A DNA stretch of 64,000 nt from Silene conica (GCA_029255685.2 CM055318.2:1617001-1681000), one strand, 5' to 3'; counted from the stretch's first letter, positions 34,471 through 46,619 are shown. The notes: generated from the sequence alone by a model not told the origin. Made by a program: numbers and translations.

Positions 34471-34857
34471 TTTTTAAAAGACTAGTTGTTGTTGTTACCT
34501 TACCTAATGAAAGGTCAGTCAGCAGGATGTTTAACAACTTGGAAACAGAAGTATTTATTTAACCCAAAGAGAGAGACAAACAAATGAAAAGAAAGACTGT
34601 TGTATGTATGTAGTGTAGGTTTCTGTTAGCAACACTTTTCCCATTTTCAAGTGTTTTCATCTCATAATAACTTCCCTTCCCAAAAAAAAAAAATTTAAAA
34701 AATAAAAAAAAACTTCCTTTTTTTCCCCTTAAATTAATTACTTTTTTTTCACTTTGGTTAAACTTGTCATCAATCATTTCTTGTCAAGATTTCAAATTTA
34801 TTTCTACATAAATTTACATATTTTCTTCCATAATTTACATATATAAATATACCATAC

Positions 34858-36656
34858 ATGTTTATGAGTGTATTTCCTGATTTAACCTTACAAAAACCTA
34901 AATTCATGAACAATTTTATGATGCATAGAGATGGGTTTATTAGGGAGAAACATGTAATTTCAAGTATTGATCTTAATAATAATAATATTATGAATAATAA
35001 TATTATGAATAATAATATGGTGGGGTGTTCTAAGGAAACAAAGGTATGTGCAAGAGGACATTGGAGACCTGCTGAAGATAATAAACTTAAGGAACTTGTT
35101 GGTATTTATGGTCCTCAAAATTGGAATCTTATTGCTGAGAAATTGGAAGGGAGATCAGGTTATTATTTCTCGTTTCTGTGTCGTTATCTCATTTTCCATA
35201 CGGTTTTTATCACGACAAAATAATTCATGTTCATGTATTAACCGATTGATACTTTTATGTTTAATATGCCGTTATCTCATTTTCCATACGGGTTTTATTA
35301 GAGAAAATAATTCATATTCATATATTTTTTTTTTTTATGAAAGAAATGATCGATTAGGAGGGAGTATTAATGTTCATATTTTGACTATAATGCATGCGAG
35401 TATATGAATTTTCTTTACTTATTGTATTATTTTTAGTTGGCATAGTATTTTGTAAAACGGGTTCTTTTGATGACTGTATTTAAATTTACACGGGTTATGA
35501 ACTCGTGATGCTACAGTTAGTGTATTAGTATAAAACGGTTTTACAAAAGACTGACGTGTATGTTGACTACAATGAATAATCTAAGTAGAAGAGTTCATGA
35601 ATTTTCTTTATCTATCGTATTATTCTTAATCAGTATTTTGTAAAACGGGTTTTTTTCATAACTGCATTTAACCCTTTATAAGCAATATAACTTATACTCC
35701 CTCCGAGTCGGAGTAATGGTTCTTATTTCCTTTTTTGTGCGAGTTTAGTGATGGTTCCTCTTTCCATTTTTAGTAACCTTTTTGTGGTCCAAAATCAATT
35801 CAGTGTGGGGTAGGGTGTTTTGTGTGGTTTAGAATCATTTCCTTATTTTTTGTGCATAAAGGTAAAGGAACCATTACTATGACTCGGAGGGAGTATAAGT
35901 ATAGAACGGTTTTACAAAAGACTGACGTATATTATGACTACAATGAATAACCTAAGTAGAAGAGCTCGTTCATGAATTTTCTTTATTTATCGTATTATTC
36001 TTAATCAGTATTTTGTAAAACGGGTTCTTTTGATAACCGCATTTAACCCTTTATAAGTAGTATAAGTATAGAACGGTTTTACAAAAGACTGACGTATATT
36101 TTGACTACAATGAATAACCTAATTAAGTAGAAGAGTTCATGACTTTTCATTATTTATCGTATTACTCTTAATCAGTATTTTGTAAAACGGGTTCTTTTGA
36201 TAAATGCATTTAACCCTTTATAAGTAATAGAGTATAAGTATAGAACGGTTTTACAGAAGACTGACGTATATTTTGTAAAGAACGGTTTTACAGAAGACTA
36301 ACGTGTCGTTTATTGGAACAAAAATGAAGGTAAAAGTTGTAGATTGAGGTGGTTCAACCAATTAGACCCAAGAATAAACAGGAAAGCATTCACAGAAGAG
36401 GAAGAAGAGAGATTAATGCAAGCACATAGAGTATATGGAAACAAATGGGCAATGATTGCAAGACTGTTTCCTGGTAGAACTGATAATGCTGTTAAAAATC
36501 ATTGGCATGTTATTATGGCTAGAAAATATAGAGAACAATCTTCTTCTTTTAGAAGAAGAAGATCATCTCTTTTACCTCCTAATTATCATCATCATCACAT
36601 TATTAATAATAATAACAATAATAATAATCGTGACGATAATATTATTAATCGTCACG

Positions 36657-36688
<32 letters not shown>

Positions 36689-37681
36689 CTTATGGGATCA
36701 TCTTCATGTTCATTCTCTTCTAATGAAGAAGATTATGTAAGTAATAAAAACATTGGTTTTTATTCTCACCATTCTCCTTTGGAATTCTTTCCAGGTTTGT
36801 GTTTTTATTATTGTTGGTAAATTTAATTTTTCATTTTTGTTTCTTTTGTGTACTTTAGTACCCTAATCGGCCTAATGTACCATATAGTTGACCTTCTTAA
36901 ATTCGAGACGGTTTAAGTTATTATGCGGTTCACTTCTTAATGATAGTTATAAGGACTATAGATCAGATTGAGTACATTATATATAGACGGTTTTTTTAAC
37001 GTGTGCCCTTAGGGCACATGTTAGTAATCTAAATACGGAAATATTTACAACATATTCTCATCTGATTTTTAGGTAAAAACTCATTTTAACCATAACTGAT
37101 GAAAATATGGTGTGAATCTTTCCGTATTTAGATTATTAAGGTGTACCCTAATACGGTTTTAATACGGTCTTTCAGTAACGTTATGGAGATGCAGAAGACG
37201 GTCGATCACGAGACCTACTATTGTTTTTATTGTGTACTTGGTCTGGTCTTGGTCTATGCTAGTGAACAACCAAGGAAACAAGAGATTTGCTGATCTCATG
37301 TAAAATGCATAAACTTTGGGATTTTAACAACTTTTCATACATCCTTTTTGTAGCTTTCCTATCTTTTTCTATTATATGTCATTAATATTATTATTTTTTA
37401 ATTATTTTGCAGGTGGAAATGTCCAAAACAAAGTGAGCATGTTACACCAAAACAGTTGTTTGGATAGGCCAATGTTAATGCCAATGCAACAATCAATGTA
37501 CTTCAACAACAACAACAACAACAATTTTCATCCAACATTTCAACTAGTTTCAACTCAACAAAGACATCCTTGTATTGTCTCCAAATCATCAACTTTATCA
37601 AATGTAGATGAAGAAAGTAGATCACAAGTCTCCACTTCGCATCCACCTTTCATTGACTTTCTTGGTGTTGGTGCCATTTAA
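34858..37681 (+). CDS. R2R3-MYB transcription factor, subgroup 21 type (MYB52/54/105/117-like)
   Basis: Exons 34858-35158, 36330-36794 and 37413-37681 join in phase (each after one codon base) to give 344 residues. R2 is about 65-115 ([40 protein letters not shown]) and R3 about 117-167 ([37 protein letters not shown]). These sequences and the C-terminal [10 protein letters not shown] fit subgroup 21, whose members act in secondary wall formation (MYB52/54) or organ boundaries (MYB105/117). Between them lie His and Asn runs encoded by AAT/CAT repeats, likely length-variable. The first ATG is only about 14 bp after a TATAAATA word, so if that is the TATA box a later Met (17 or 21) is the real start. 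Intron 1 (1171 bp, donor GTTATT) is filled with tandem repeats and a Stowaway MITE. Confidence 0.9.
35376..36310. repeat. Four-to-five-copy ~165-175-bp tandem repeat in MYB intron 1
   Basis: Units contain ACGGTTTTACAAAAGACTGACG (starts near 35535, 35907, 36070, 36245, with a short extra at 36281), ATGAATAACCTAAGTAGAAG, and TTTTGTAAAACGGGTTCTTTTGAT, then TTTAACCCTTTATAAG. A more diverged unit lies at 35376-35533. CGGTTTTACAAAA and TTTTGTAAAACGG are near-complements, so each unit can fold on itself. Confidence 0.85.
35697..35893. mobile_element. Stowaway MITE inside the MYB intron repeat
   Basis: 197 bp. CTCCCTCCGAGTCGGAGTAA at the left and, reverse-complemented, CTCCCTCCGAGTCATAGTAA at the right; TA at both flanks. 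This is the classic Stowaway (Tc1/mariner) end. It interrupts the tandem array between units. Confidence 0.95.
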
Positions 37682-37860
37682 ATGAACTTCTCTAATGATA
37701 ATTAGGAAAAATTGAGTTAGTGTTATCGAGTGTTAGACCAGTAGTCACTTTGATTTTACAAAGTTTCGAATAATTTTATACTTTGTATGTTAATTTCGCT
37801 ATATGAAGATTTTCAAATACTAATGAGTCGATTGTAAATATAGTGGGGTGAAATCCAGCA
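37682..37860. other. MYB 3' region
   Basis: Probable 3'UTR and flanking DNA of the MYB gene; nothing else seen. Confidence 0.4.
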
Positions 37861-37863
37861 CCA

Positions 37864-38300
37864 AATGATAAGGGTAAGATTATCTGTCAGACTTTTCAAG
37901 TTTAACATTCTATCACATCAGCTTTTCACTAACTTTTATTATTTATTTATTACTCAGACTTTATACATCAGGTGCCAGACTCACGATCCACCCAATGAAT
38001 AATCTCTTTAATGTGAGGTCAAGACGGAGTGAGTCTTATCTCAAAACTAAGATTATCAGTAATCTCACCCTAAGGTCCTACCGCCCTGGTCACATCAGTC
38101 AGACTCACAATGAATAAGCAAGGGTAAGATTATCAGTCAGACTCTACAAAGTCTTAAGATCATGTCACATCAGCTTTTTATTGCCTAGACTTTATACATC
38201 ATCCGTCAGACTCACTTTAAACCCTATTTCAAGACCCAATGAGTTCTCAAGACTAAGATTATCGATAATCTTACCCTAAGGTCCTACCGCTCTGGTCACA
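37864..38300. mobile_element. Two tandem copies of an AAGGGTAAGATTATC-ended MITE
   Basis: Copy 1 runs from AAGGGTAAGATTATCTGTC (about 37868) to CAGTAATCTCACCCTAAGG (about 38076); copy 2 from AAGGGTAAGATTATCAGTC (about 38121) to CGATAATCTTACCCTAAGG (about 38282). Each ends in its own inverted terminus, followed by TCCTACCGC(C/T)CTGGTCACAT. Period about 250 bp. Confidence 0.75.
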
Positions 38301-38909
38301 TACTTCATACTTGCATCTCCTCACTTTTCATAGGCAAGGATCGAACTCGGAACCAGTTGATTACAATGATGCCATAAACAATTTAGGGGATAATATGGGG
38401 AATTCAATAGGAATACTATCTTAGAAACTATTAATGGTTAAAAAAAGGTAATGATTCCTTGGACCAGTTAAAAAGGACAGTTCATAATTCATCATTATGG
38501 CATCTTACATTTAACATCTTTCCCTTTCATTCTATCATTTTCATGTATGTTTTCCATATTATTTTAATTTTTGTAATGTTTTTTTTTTTTACTTCTCTAG
38601 GGAGTCATACTCAATAAGATCCTTGTCAATGTAATTTCTTGTTTTACACATGTTGTTGGAAGTTGTTTATTACAAGGACTAATGGTCCAAAATGTGGTTT
38701 TCTGTTAAGTTATAATCATGCCTCATGTGTTGGAAAAGTTGAGTGTTATTGATTTGAAGTGTTATAATGGCTTTTCCCAATCTTCAGGATGCATGGGATT
38801 GTATGGTACTAACAAGTTTTTAATGTTTTAAGGAAATGGGACACTAAGTCATTAATCCATGAAATATAAAGTTGTTTATAATGTCGGAGGTAAGTAGACC
38901 TGGACATGA

Positions 38910-39500
38910 GCTGGGTTTAGAGACAAAAACCCTTAATCAACTTCTTTTATGGCCTCATGGGTAGGGTCAACGAAGCTCGTGCTTAGCATTAACCCTATCT
39001 AGTTTAAGGGCAGGTTGAGCTGAGCTGATAGTTAGTCTAGTTGTTTATAAAGAACTCGGGCCCGTGCCAATTTAAGGGCAAGTTAAGTCGAGCTAGTGGC
39101 TGATCACAGGTGGTTGATCTAGTTGTTTATGAGGAACTCGGGATCCGTGCCAATTTAAGGGTAGGTTCGGCCGAGCTAATGATTAATCTAGTTGTTTATA
39201 AAGAACTTGGGCCCGTGCCAATTTAAGGGCAGGTTGGGTTGAGCTGGTGGTTGGTCTAACGGGTGGTTGATCTAGTTGTTTATGAGGAACTCGAGATCCG
39301 TGTTAATTTAAGGGTAGGTTAGGCCGAGCTAATGGTTGATCTAGTTGTTTATAAAGAACTCGGGCCCATGCCAATTTAAAGGCAAGTTGGGTCGAGCTGG
39401 TGGTTGGTCTAACAGGTGGTTGATCTAGTTGTTTTGAGGAACTCGGAATCCGTGCCAATATAAGGGCAGGTTGGATCGAGCCGGTGGTTGATCAAGCAGT
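38910..39500. repeat. Alternating A/B tandem array with 151-bp higher-order period
   Basis: A-units (~85 bp) begin GAACTCGGGCCCGTGCC; B-units (~66 bp) begin GAACTCGGGATCCGTGCC. They alternate A-B for three rounds from about 39050, each ending TTGATCTAGTTGTTTAT. The A-unit has an extra CTGGTGGTTGGTCTAAC segment that B lacks. A first incomplete A-like unit lies near 38985-39050. Confidence 0.82.
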
Positions 39501-39794
39501 AGACATTCAAAAGAATTTTAATCAAAACATAATACGTTAATAAAAGAAAGTTTTACTTGTTTCAAATGTATGTATGGTGGTAAATAATCAAACGTGATCA
39601 TGATTTACTTTCTCATTTTTTACATGGTTTAGGTGGTGTAGATAGGAACAATATTGCTCTCATTGCACATTGATGGTAACTATCAATTTCAATGTTCAAA
39701 AATCAAAACCACTATTTTAAAACAGTAAATATTGTATAAATTTCATGGATACAATCACAAGAAAGAGTTGTGATTTTGACTAGAGTAGAAGAGT

Positions 39795-39918
39795 TAATAT
39801 TGACATGTGAAGAATGGGCCAGTGTAACAGTAAGCTATTAAAAGCCCATTTATGATGAACAGGCCCAATTTAGGGTTTGAAGAACAAATTAACCCGAAAA
39901 AAGAACAAAACATAAACA
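39795..39918. promoter_or_regulatory. Promoter-like relic with site II and telo-box words, duplicated at 52.2 kb
   Basis: GAATGGGCCAGTGTAACAG, AAAGCCCATTTATGATGAAC, AGGCCCAATTTAGGGTTTGA recur in order at 52225-52340 (GAATGGGCTAACGTAGCAG, AGAGCCCATTTATTGTGAAC, AGCCCAATTTTGGTTTTGA). Paired TGGGCY/RGCCCA words with TAGGGTTT are typical of housekeeping promoters. No gene follows on either side. Confidence 0.5.
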
Positions 39919-40617
39919 GCCAAAGAAATCTATAAATTCTGTGATATCAACGTACATTTACTATTGTGGTGAAAAAATAAAGTTTCGTACGAAGTACATC
40001 TTTTCATGTTTTGTTTCTTCACTGTGTATTGCCAATTTGCTGAATTTTAGGTTGTCCTATTAATTGATATTTTATATGTATAAAGCGGTTTTATATAAGA
40101 AGTTTTTAAAATCGAACCATTTGATAAAAAAATGATTAGAAATTGTTTACCAAAGTATTAGTGTGAAATGACATTGAAAGGTCAACGTCTCCAACTACCT
40201 CGGTAATTCTCGAGTTTATATAATAGACTACAAATCACGTATGTCAGGTCAACCACCTTTTAAGGGGGACATTGCTATATAATCTCAAAATTGCTCCTCG
40301 TGACTTGTGAGGCTTGAACTCGAGGCATTTAGAATTTCACCCGAGTTAATCATATGTAAATATAATACGTGAATATGAGATGGACGTGTTAGTTATCATT
40401 ATTCTATTTAAACTTCGTTATAAAATCGCTTATAATTTGCGTGAAATCAAATTAAGCATCCATGATCCACCCTTTATCTCATTTACTTGTTTCAAATTCC
40501 TTTTAAGACATCTTTATAAAATTCAACTCGATATTCAAATGTTTGTGTAAGGCATGCTTACAAGTACTCCATATTTCGTAAATGCATAACTACTTTTATA
40601 TATTATATTTCTTTTTC

Positions 40618-41230
40618 ACAGTTTTTTTTACCACGTGTTAGGAGTCGTTTAATGAGTTATCGTATTAATTTTGCAGCCCTAAATAAAAGTATTCATCTAT
40701 TTTTAAGGTGTTCCTAATTTTCGTAGAAGAGTCATTTATCGCGTACTGGCAACCTCAAATAGTCAAATGTTATCTGTTGTTTCTCAAAATTTGTGTAGAT
40801 GTTTTATCTGGCCTGAGAAACTATCCATATGATCTATGAACATTTTTGTTCCGTGAAATCCCAAAAATCATGTCTTATACACTTAAATTTGAGCGGTTTA
40901 GGAGGTCGTATGGGTCATGTTTCTTATCTTACCATCTTTTACTACGTGTCGGGGTCGCTTTATAAATTACCGTATTCGATTTTTAGTCCTAAATAAGAAA
41001 TATTCATCTATATTTAAGGCGTACATGATTTTCGTTATAAACTCGTTTAACGCGTACCAGCATCCTCAAAGGTCCCTTGTTGCTTCTCAAAATTTGCATG
41101 ACAACTTTATCTAACTCAAAAAATCATCTTTATGATATGCGGACATACATTTTTGTTCCGGATCTCTGAATCTCGAAAAATGTGTATAATATCATGTATC
41201 CACTGATTCTCAAAATTTGCGTGGATGCTT
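40618..41230. repeat. Two-copy ~305-bp direct repeat (CACGTGT...CTGAAATC family)
   Basis: Segments starting near 40618 and 40925 share TTAC(C/T)ACGTGT, GGTCG(T/C)TTTA, TCCTAAATAA, TCATCTAT(T/A)TTTAAGG, CTCAAAATTTG(T/C), ATGAT, ACATTTTTGTTCCG, and end in an AAATC/AAAAATC TGT motif. A third partial lies at 41215-41330. A related block is at 58900-59780. Confidence 0.65.
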
Positions 41231-41460
41231 TATCTAACCCGACAAATCATCTGTATGATTTACATACATTTTTGTTCCAGGACTCTGAAATCACGAATAC
41301 TGTGTATTATACACTTAATTTTTAAACAATTGGGAAATCGTACCCGATATTTCAATTTCAATTTCCTTCAAATAACTCCCGAAAATCATCCGTATAACTT
41401 CCGTACATTTACTTATCCTGATTTCTATAAAAATATCGTTTATCGCATTTATCACTTATT

Positions 41461-41670
41461 TAATTTCTTTCAATTAAAATTCAGCTCGATATTTAAATAC
41501 TTGTGTAAAGCATGTTTATTAAAGTACTCGAATTTCTTTCAATTAAAAATTTAGCTCGATATTCAAATGCTTGTGTAAGGCATGTTTATTAAAGTACCCG
41601 AATTTCTTTCAATTAAAAATTCAGCTCGATATTCAAATGCTTGTGTAAGGCGTGTTTATTAAAGTACTCG
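41461..41670. repeat. Three-copy 70-bp tandem repeat
   Basis: AATTTCTTTCAATTAAAA units start at 41461, 41531 and 41601; each has AGCTCGATATT(C/T)AAAT, CTTGTGTAA and GTTTATTAAAGTAC. Confidence 0.92.
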
Positions 41671-42119
41671 GTATATCGTAATTGCATAGCTATTAAGTAC
41701 TGTAATACCCAAATTGAATGGTGAGGCTTAATTCGTACAACCCAAAATTGAAGGCAAAGCTTAGCAAATAGCAAATGTCTGGAAATGGTGTTTCCTCCAT
41801 TACTTAGGCTTCAACTACATATAACATATTCATGATTTAATGTCTGTTTGATTGTTTAAATTACGTACGGTTTGCAGTATAACTTCTGAACTTCTTTATT
41901 TCACACAAGTGAATTCTTGAGGTTTTTAAATTTCACCCACTTAATGTCGCGTTGACCCGAGAATTGTCCTTTTTTTTTTTTTTTTTTATAATCTTAGGGT
42001 GGTAACTGATAACTCGTAATAAACATTATTGTATTTTGTTATGTGTTGGGTAAACTTTTCGCTATCGGATATATCAAGTTAATCAATCTTTTTATCGATA
42101 TGACTTAACTCAATTAGGC

Positions 42120-42290
42120 AATGTAGAGGTCTCTTCCCATAGTATGTGAGAGGCATTGTCCCACATCGGTAGAAATAGTGAAGATACTAACTTATAAGTA
42201 AGTGGGCTACTCCTCCTATCACCAATTGGTTTTAGAATGGAACCTCACTTGCTTATGTCCTAGACACGAGGATTGCTTATGGGCTAGACA
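42120..42290. mobile_element. Possible solo LTR fragment
   Basis: TGTCCCACATCGGTAGAAA, then AACTTATAAGTAAGTGGGCTACTCC and CACCAATTGGTTTTAGAATG are words common at the ends of plant LTRs. No PBS, second LTR or coding region was found. Confidence 0.4.
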
Positions 42291-43094
42291 CGTAGACACC
42301 AGCAGGCCCAAGACTTAAAAGTTGTACACAGCAGCAAGGCATGGAACTCCTAGCTCGGGGTGAGTCCTTGAGCAAGCCCCGTCCAGGCCTAAATGGATGA
42401 AAGGCATCATTCTGAAGTGAAGTGGCAGGTCCGGTCCAGGTGTATATTAAAATCAAATTAACAGTAAATTTAAAACCCGACCTATGTAAATTAATGTCAG
42501 AAGACCTATTGGTGAATCTCATGTTTTATGATGCTTGCTTGTGTTTTAACCTCCGAGCATCTTTACCCAATTCTAGTCTTATTGTCTTGTCTATTTCTTA
42601 TGCTGCTTTGTAGTCTACTTTTCATGCCGAGCTTGGCTTCTTATTTGGGGGTGTTTGATCGGAAGTCTCTCTTTTTGTCAAATCAGTTCAACAAGTATTA
42701 GAAATGAACTTTTGGATATAGGTCTTCATTTTATATTGGTTGATCGGTCACCTTCGGTTCCCTTGCCTAGCCGGCTACTGCTCCAGTACGGGTACTTTTT
42801 TTTTAGTAAGTACAAGTTAAATCTCACGATAATATTGTTGGTAGATCAGACAATCCCATACAAGAATTACGAATACTACAAAACCGTTAAAACACGTATT
42901 TTTCCATGCTTTCTAACTTTTGACCTTAGATCAAATCCCGTCAACATTAAATTCACCGTTGTCGCTCACACTACATCTCAATCAACTCTACTGTGTTTTC
43001 AGTGATTGCTTACTCCACTGATTTCTGCAGCTTCTATGGCACACCTTAGTGGATTTATGAACATATATCCAATAAATTATACACCCACTTACAA

Positions 43095-44692
43095 TTAAGC
43101 AATTTCTTGAAACATCAAAGACCTGGAATTTACTACAGAATTAACAGCTCCATACCCATTACTATATTGTTGTAATGGTACTCCAAAAAACCGTGTTTTT
43201 GTACTCGCGGCTTCAATAAGATCATCTTGTTTCGTTGTTTTAGCCCTCAAAACTCTGCCATTTTCGTTATGATGATCAAATGTTCCGAAATAAAGCATCG
43301 TACCATCGTCCCTAGAATGTTTTCGTGTTGCAGAACAATTCGGGTTCCATAGATAAGGCCCTTGGAAATTAACATTTTCATAGAACATTAAACTCGAGAT
43401 TTTGTTCTTTCGTCTACCAGCTCCCACGGGAACGCTCCTCATGGTACCACCTGCTGTCCAATACCGCTGACAGTCCTTGCAGAAATGTCGCGGTTGGGTG
43501 ACGTTGTAGTTGTTGAAATAACAGAATTTTGTAGTCATGCTGTTGCATCTAGGGCATGGTAGGATTTTATCAGGCTTTTTAAGAGTTTTTTGATCTTTTT
43601 TATTAGTTGATTTAGTACTACTTGTTACATCAGAGTCTTGAGACGAGTTTTCGTTGCAATTGGAGACGGTTTTCGCTTCTTCAGTGACTGTCGATTGGCT
43701 TCGATTCCTTGGTTCGTCGTCTCTTGAAGTTTTCTGAACATTCGAAAAAAATATAATCAATATGTGAACAATTGAATAAACCTGTCGATTTTTTTTCATG
43801 TAATTATATTATCACAAACTATTTAATTAACTCGATACAGTGGTAGAGCGAAGGAGCTATAGGAATTGTCGCAACCACGTATTTTCAACCTATATTTTCG
43901 ACCTTAAATTTCAAATAATATAAACTTTGTTGAATAGATAGCTACCATATGAAAATTGCATTGTAAAGGGATCGATTGTACAAAAAAGAGACGGTTTTTT
44001 CCATCAATAAGCGGATTATACCACCAGAGATATACTATTTTCTGTATATATTTTGAGTTTTTTAATAGAAAATTCGAGTTTTATTAGAAAGAATAGGAGT
44101 TATATGGTACTTCCTTCATTTTTATATAATGTACCCATTTTATTAAAATACCACACTCATATATTCAACAAATAGGTACATTATATAAAAACGGAGGATA
44201 GTAAAATTTATGAAATCCTTGAGAAAATATTGAGAATCGAAAATTATTATACAACTAAAACACAATACATATAGTTGAACTATATTTTAATTTTAATATA
44301 TAAAAACTAAAATATAACTCAAAATAGTTTAAAAGCTCAACAAATATACACATAAGCTCAATAAAATATATCATGGTTGTACGATGTTATTATACATCTG
44401 GTTGTATAATCCTTTTTGTGTTTTTTCATGTTTCGAGAATTGAGAGACCCGGTTCTAATGCCAAATAAAATCTCAAAAAGTGAAAATAACAATGTCAAAA
44501 TGAATATGAGAAAGCTCACACATGACACACCTCATATTTTGCTCTGTTTTCTTCATTTTTTGAGTAATCACTAGAGCTAATACTTTCATAATCACATAAA
44601 TTATTATTATCATCATAATCATGATTATAAACTCTAGCAGCTTGAATATTCTTTCCAAAAAGCCTAAAACAAGAATCATTCATGTTTGACAT
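43095..44692 (-). CDS. CDF-type Dof transcription factor, tandem copy A
   Basis: Exons 44531-44692 and 43095-43733 join in phase 0 (GAG|GTGTGT, TTCAG|AAAACT) to give 266 residues. N-terminal FRLFGKNIQ corresponds to the LFGK-I motif of cycling Dof factors, which in Arabidopsis recruits TOPLESS. The Dof finger is CPRC...CKDC with [12 protein letters not shown], preceded by the CDF-type [15 protein letters not shown]. CDFs bind AAAG sites and repress CONSTANS in the morning. Compared with copies B and C this copy lacks two segments: the AWQxGFPxP part of the Trp-rich motif and the DPxEAANSSIW block, which in CDFs lies in the FKF1/GI contact region. It ends [10 protein letters not shown]. Finger residues are FCYFNNYN where most Dofs have FCYYNNYN; all three copies share this. 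The intron (797 bp) has a Stowaway MITE and a family-wide AT-rich element. Confidence 0.88.
44015..44420. mobile_element. AT-rich TACATCTGG-ended element in CDF-A intron
   Basis: Shared parts include TTTTGAGTTTTTTAATAGAAAATTC, ACAATACATATA, AAAAGCTCAACAAAT, TACATAAGCTCAAT and GTACGATGTTATTATACATC. The same components occur at 45255, 47590, 49070, 50225 and 62050, in either orientation. A Stowaway-like piece (CTTCCTTCATTTTTATATAA, about 44108-44199) is inserted. Exact ends are not resolved. Confidence 0.55.
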
Positions 44693-44812
44693 TTTCTCGA
44701 CACTCGAAAAAATTATAAAACCGTTTTACAGAAGAATGATTATTTTCGAAACTATTTGATTATTATGTGAATTAGCAAAGTTGTTGGTAATGAAAATATA
44801 AGATTGAGTGTT

Positions 44813-45010
44813 GAGGAATATATATATAGGTGAATGCCAAGTAATAATTAAAATAATTGAAGGAGAAATTAGAGCCACAAATTAATTTGTGGGGATGTTA
44901 ATCACTTTAATTAAATCTTTTAAATGCTTTATGAGTTGAGATTTTGATTGCTCACTTTGATAAAGAAAGCATGAGAAAAGTGCTAATTTTCTTCTCTTTA
45001 TGCCTATCAA
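44813..45010 (-). promoter_or_regulatory. CDF-A proximal promoter block
   Basis: ATATATATATA at 44818-44828, then (on the given strand) GGAGAAATTAGAGCCACAAA, GTGGGGATGTTAAT, AAATGCTTTATGAGTTGAGA and CTTTGATAAAGAAAGCATGAG. All recur in order at 49828-50020 and 54661-54850. Several AAAG/CTTT words could bind Dof proteins. Confidence 0.75.
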
Positions 45011-45254
45011 ATATCGACACTCTACTCTGCTACTTACGATAATAGATGAGACCGTTTCACGATAATATTATCATATATAGATCGAATTTTATATGAGACT
45101 ATCTCACGTTACGATAATATTATCAATTTCATCACGGTTTCTCTTTTTTTTATCCGCGTTCTTGAAGTAACCTAATCTTTATTTCAATGTTTCTTTAATA
45201 ACTTTAATTATATTAGTTATATTACTTCGTATTACTCAGATATAAAACAGTAAG

Positions 45255-45625
45255 TAGATGGTACATCAGATGTACCTCCAATTTTATAGTTTTTGAACAT
45301 TACAGTAAAGTTTTTGAGTTTTGTTTTAGAAATTGTGAGTTTTCCTATAAAGTTTCTGAGTTTATTTATTTAAACATTAAACTCTAAAAAATCACAATAA
45401 AACTCAAAAATATTAAATATAAGTTTAATTGAATTTTAGTTATGATGGAAAAAAAAATTAAAATCTAACTAATAAACATTAATATGCTAAAAAAAATACA
45501 CATTTGCTCAAAAAATACACATTGCTAAAAAACAAATAAAATTTGAGGTAATAATCTCCAAACAATTACATATATACTCAAAAAATAAAAAATGGGAGGT
45601 ACTACCTCTGATATATGTTTCTTTT
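45255..45625. mobile_element. AT-rich TACATCTGG-family element upstream of CDF-A
   Basis: GGTACATCAGATGTACCTCC at the left, GAGTTTTGTTTTAGAA and AAAATCACAATAAAACTC inside, and AAAAATGGGAGGTACTACC at the right. Same components and similar distance from the ATG as 50225-50590 upstream of CDF-B. Confidence 0.5.
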
Positions 45626-45825
45626 CCTCCATATAAAACTATCAAAATCTCGGTGCTTGTGACAAATTACTATGAGGCTATTAGTTCATTTATTTAAACA
45701 ATGATCAAATAATATTACCGAGTACTATAAATTTATAATTTAAATTGAATCTGTGTTGAGTTTCAATATCATACGTTAGATTATTTTATTTTGCTAATCG
45801 AACAAGCAAATTGACCTTTTGCAAG

Positions 45826-46070
45826 ACTGGAGGCCTTTATGCCAGCTAATTGAGTAATTGATAAATTGTATACTAAACATTTCAATCATCACCCTAAACC
45901 ACATATTAATTTTATTTAATTATCTGAAGTCACTTTATTGATTTCCCATTTCTTTACTCAAAAAGAAATCTAACATCCATTATAATAATTTATAAAATAA
46001 GGACGTTTACATAAAATTTAGGATATGACTTGGTAGCCTTTACTTGAGCGCACTCGGACAAAACAAAGTT
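45826..46070 (-). promoter_or_regulatory. CDF-A distal upstream conserved block
   Basis: CTGGAGGCCTTTATGCCAGC, ACCACATATTA, ACTCAAAAAGAAATCTAACA, GGATATGACTTGGTAGCC and CGCACTCGGACAAAAC recur in this order upstream of CDF-B (51222-51440) and CDF-C (55647-55905), 1.1-1.7 kb before each start codon. Confidence 0.65.
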
Positions 46071-46220
46071 TATCCCGTGGATTTTTCTGCAACGAATCGT
46101 ATATTTAGTCGCATTATAATAACAAGAAGGGAAATTCAAACTCGACACTTATTGTTTACAATACTCTCATCTTAATCACTAGGTTAATACTCTCATCTTG
46201 GACTGTTTTGACCCATTTAT

Positions 46221-46534
46221 GAGTCGTTTGGTTGATCAATGAACTTAATTTGCCTAGGAACTTCAATTTCATAGGAATTAAGTTCCAGCATCCAATTCGG
46301 GTGAATTCGACAAAGGTGTTTGGTTGCCCATGTAGGAATTAAATTCCATGGGAATTTTCAATGACCAAAGGAGGGGTAGCTAAGTCAATTCCTACATCAT
46401 GTAGGCATTGGAAGTTCCTAGGAACTTCTAATTCCTCCATTTTCCAAAAAATATGTCAACCAAACAAGACATATTTTTGTAAATCATGTGATTTGGCAAT
46501 TCATGTGTTTTTAAGGTGTCAACCAAACAACCCC
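46221..46534. mobile_element. TTTGGTTG-ended MITE (hAT-like)
   Basis: Left GAGTCGTTTGGTTGATC, right end reverse-complemented GGGGTTGTTTGGTTGACACC, with GGAATTAAGTTCC / GGAACTTCTAATTCC internal complements. No clear target duplication. Confidence 0.6.
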
Positions 46535-46619
46535 GTCCAGACTAAATTCCACCCATCTAATGTCCCATATGCCGGAAAAAGTGTCCTTTTTCATCTTAAA
46601 GTGCGTGGTAACTGATAAT

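Noticed and set aside
36456..36740. Ile-rich frame overlapping MYB exon 2
   Set aside because: Out-of-frame reading of the AAT/CAT repeats; the MYB frame is unambiguous.
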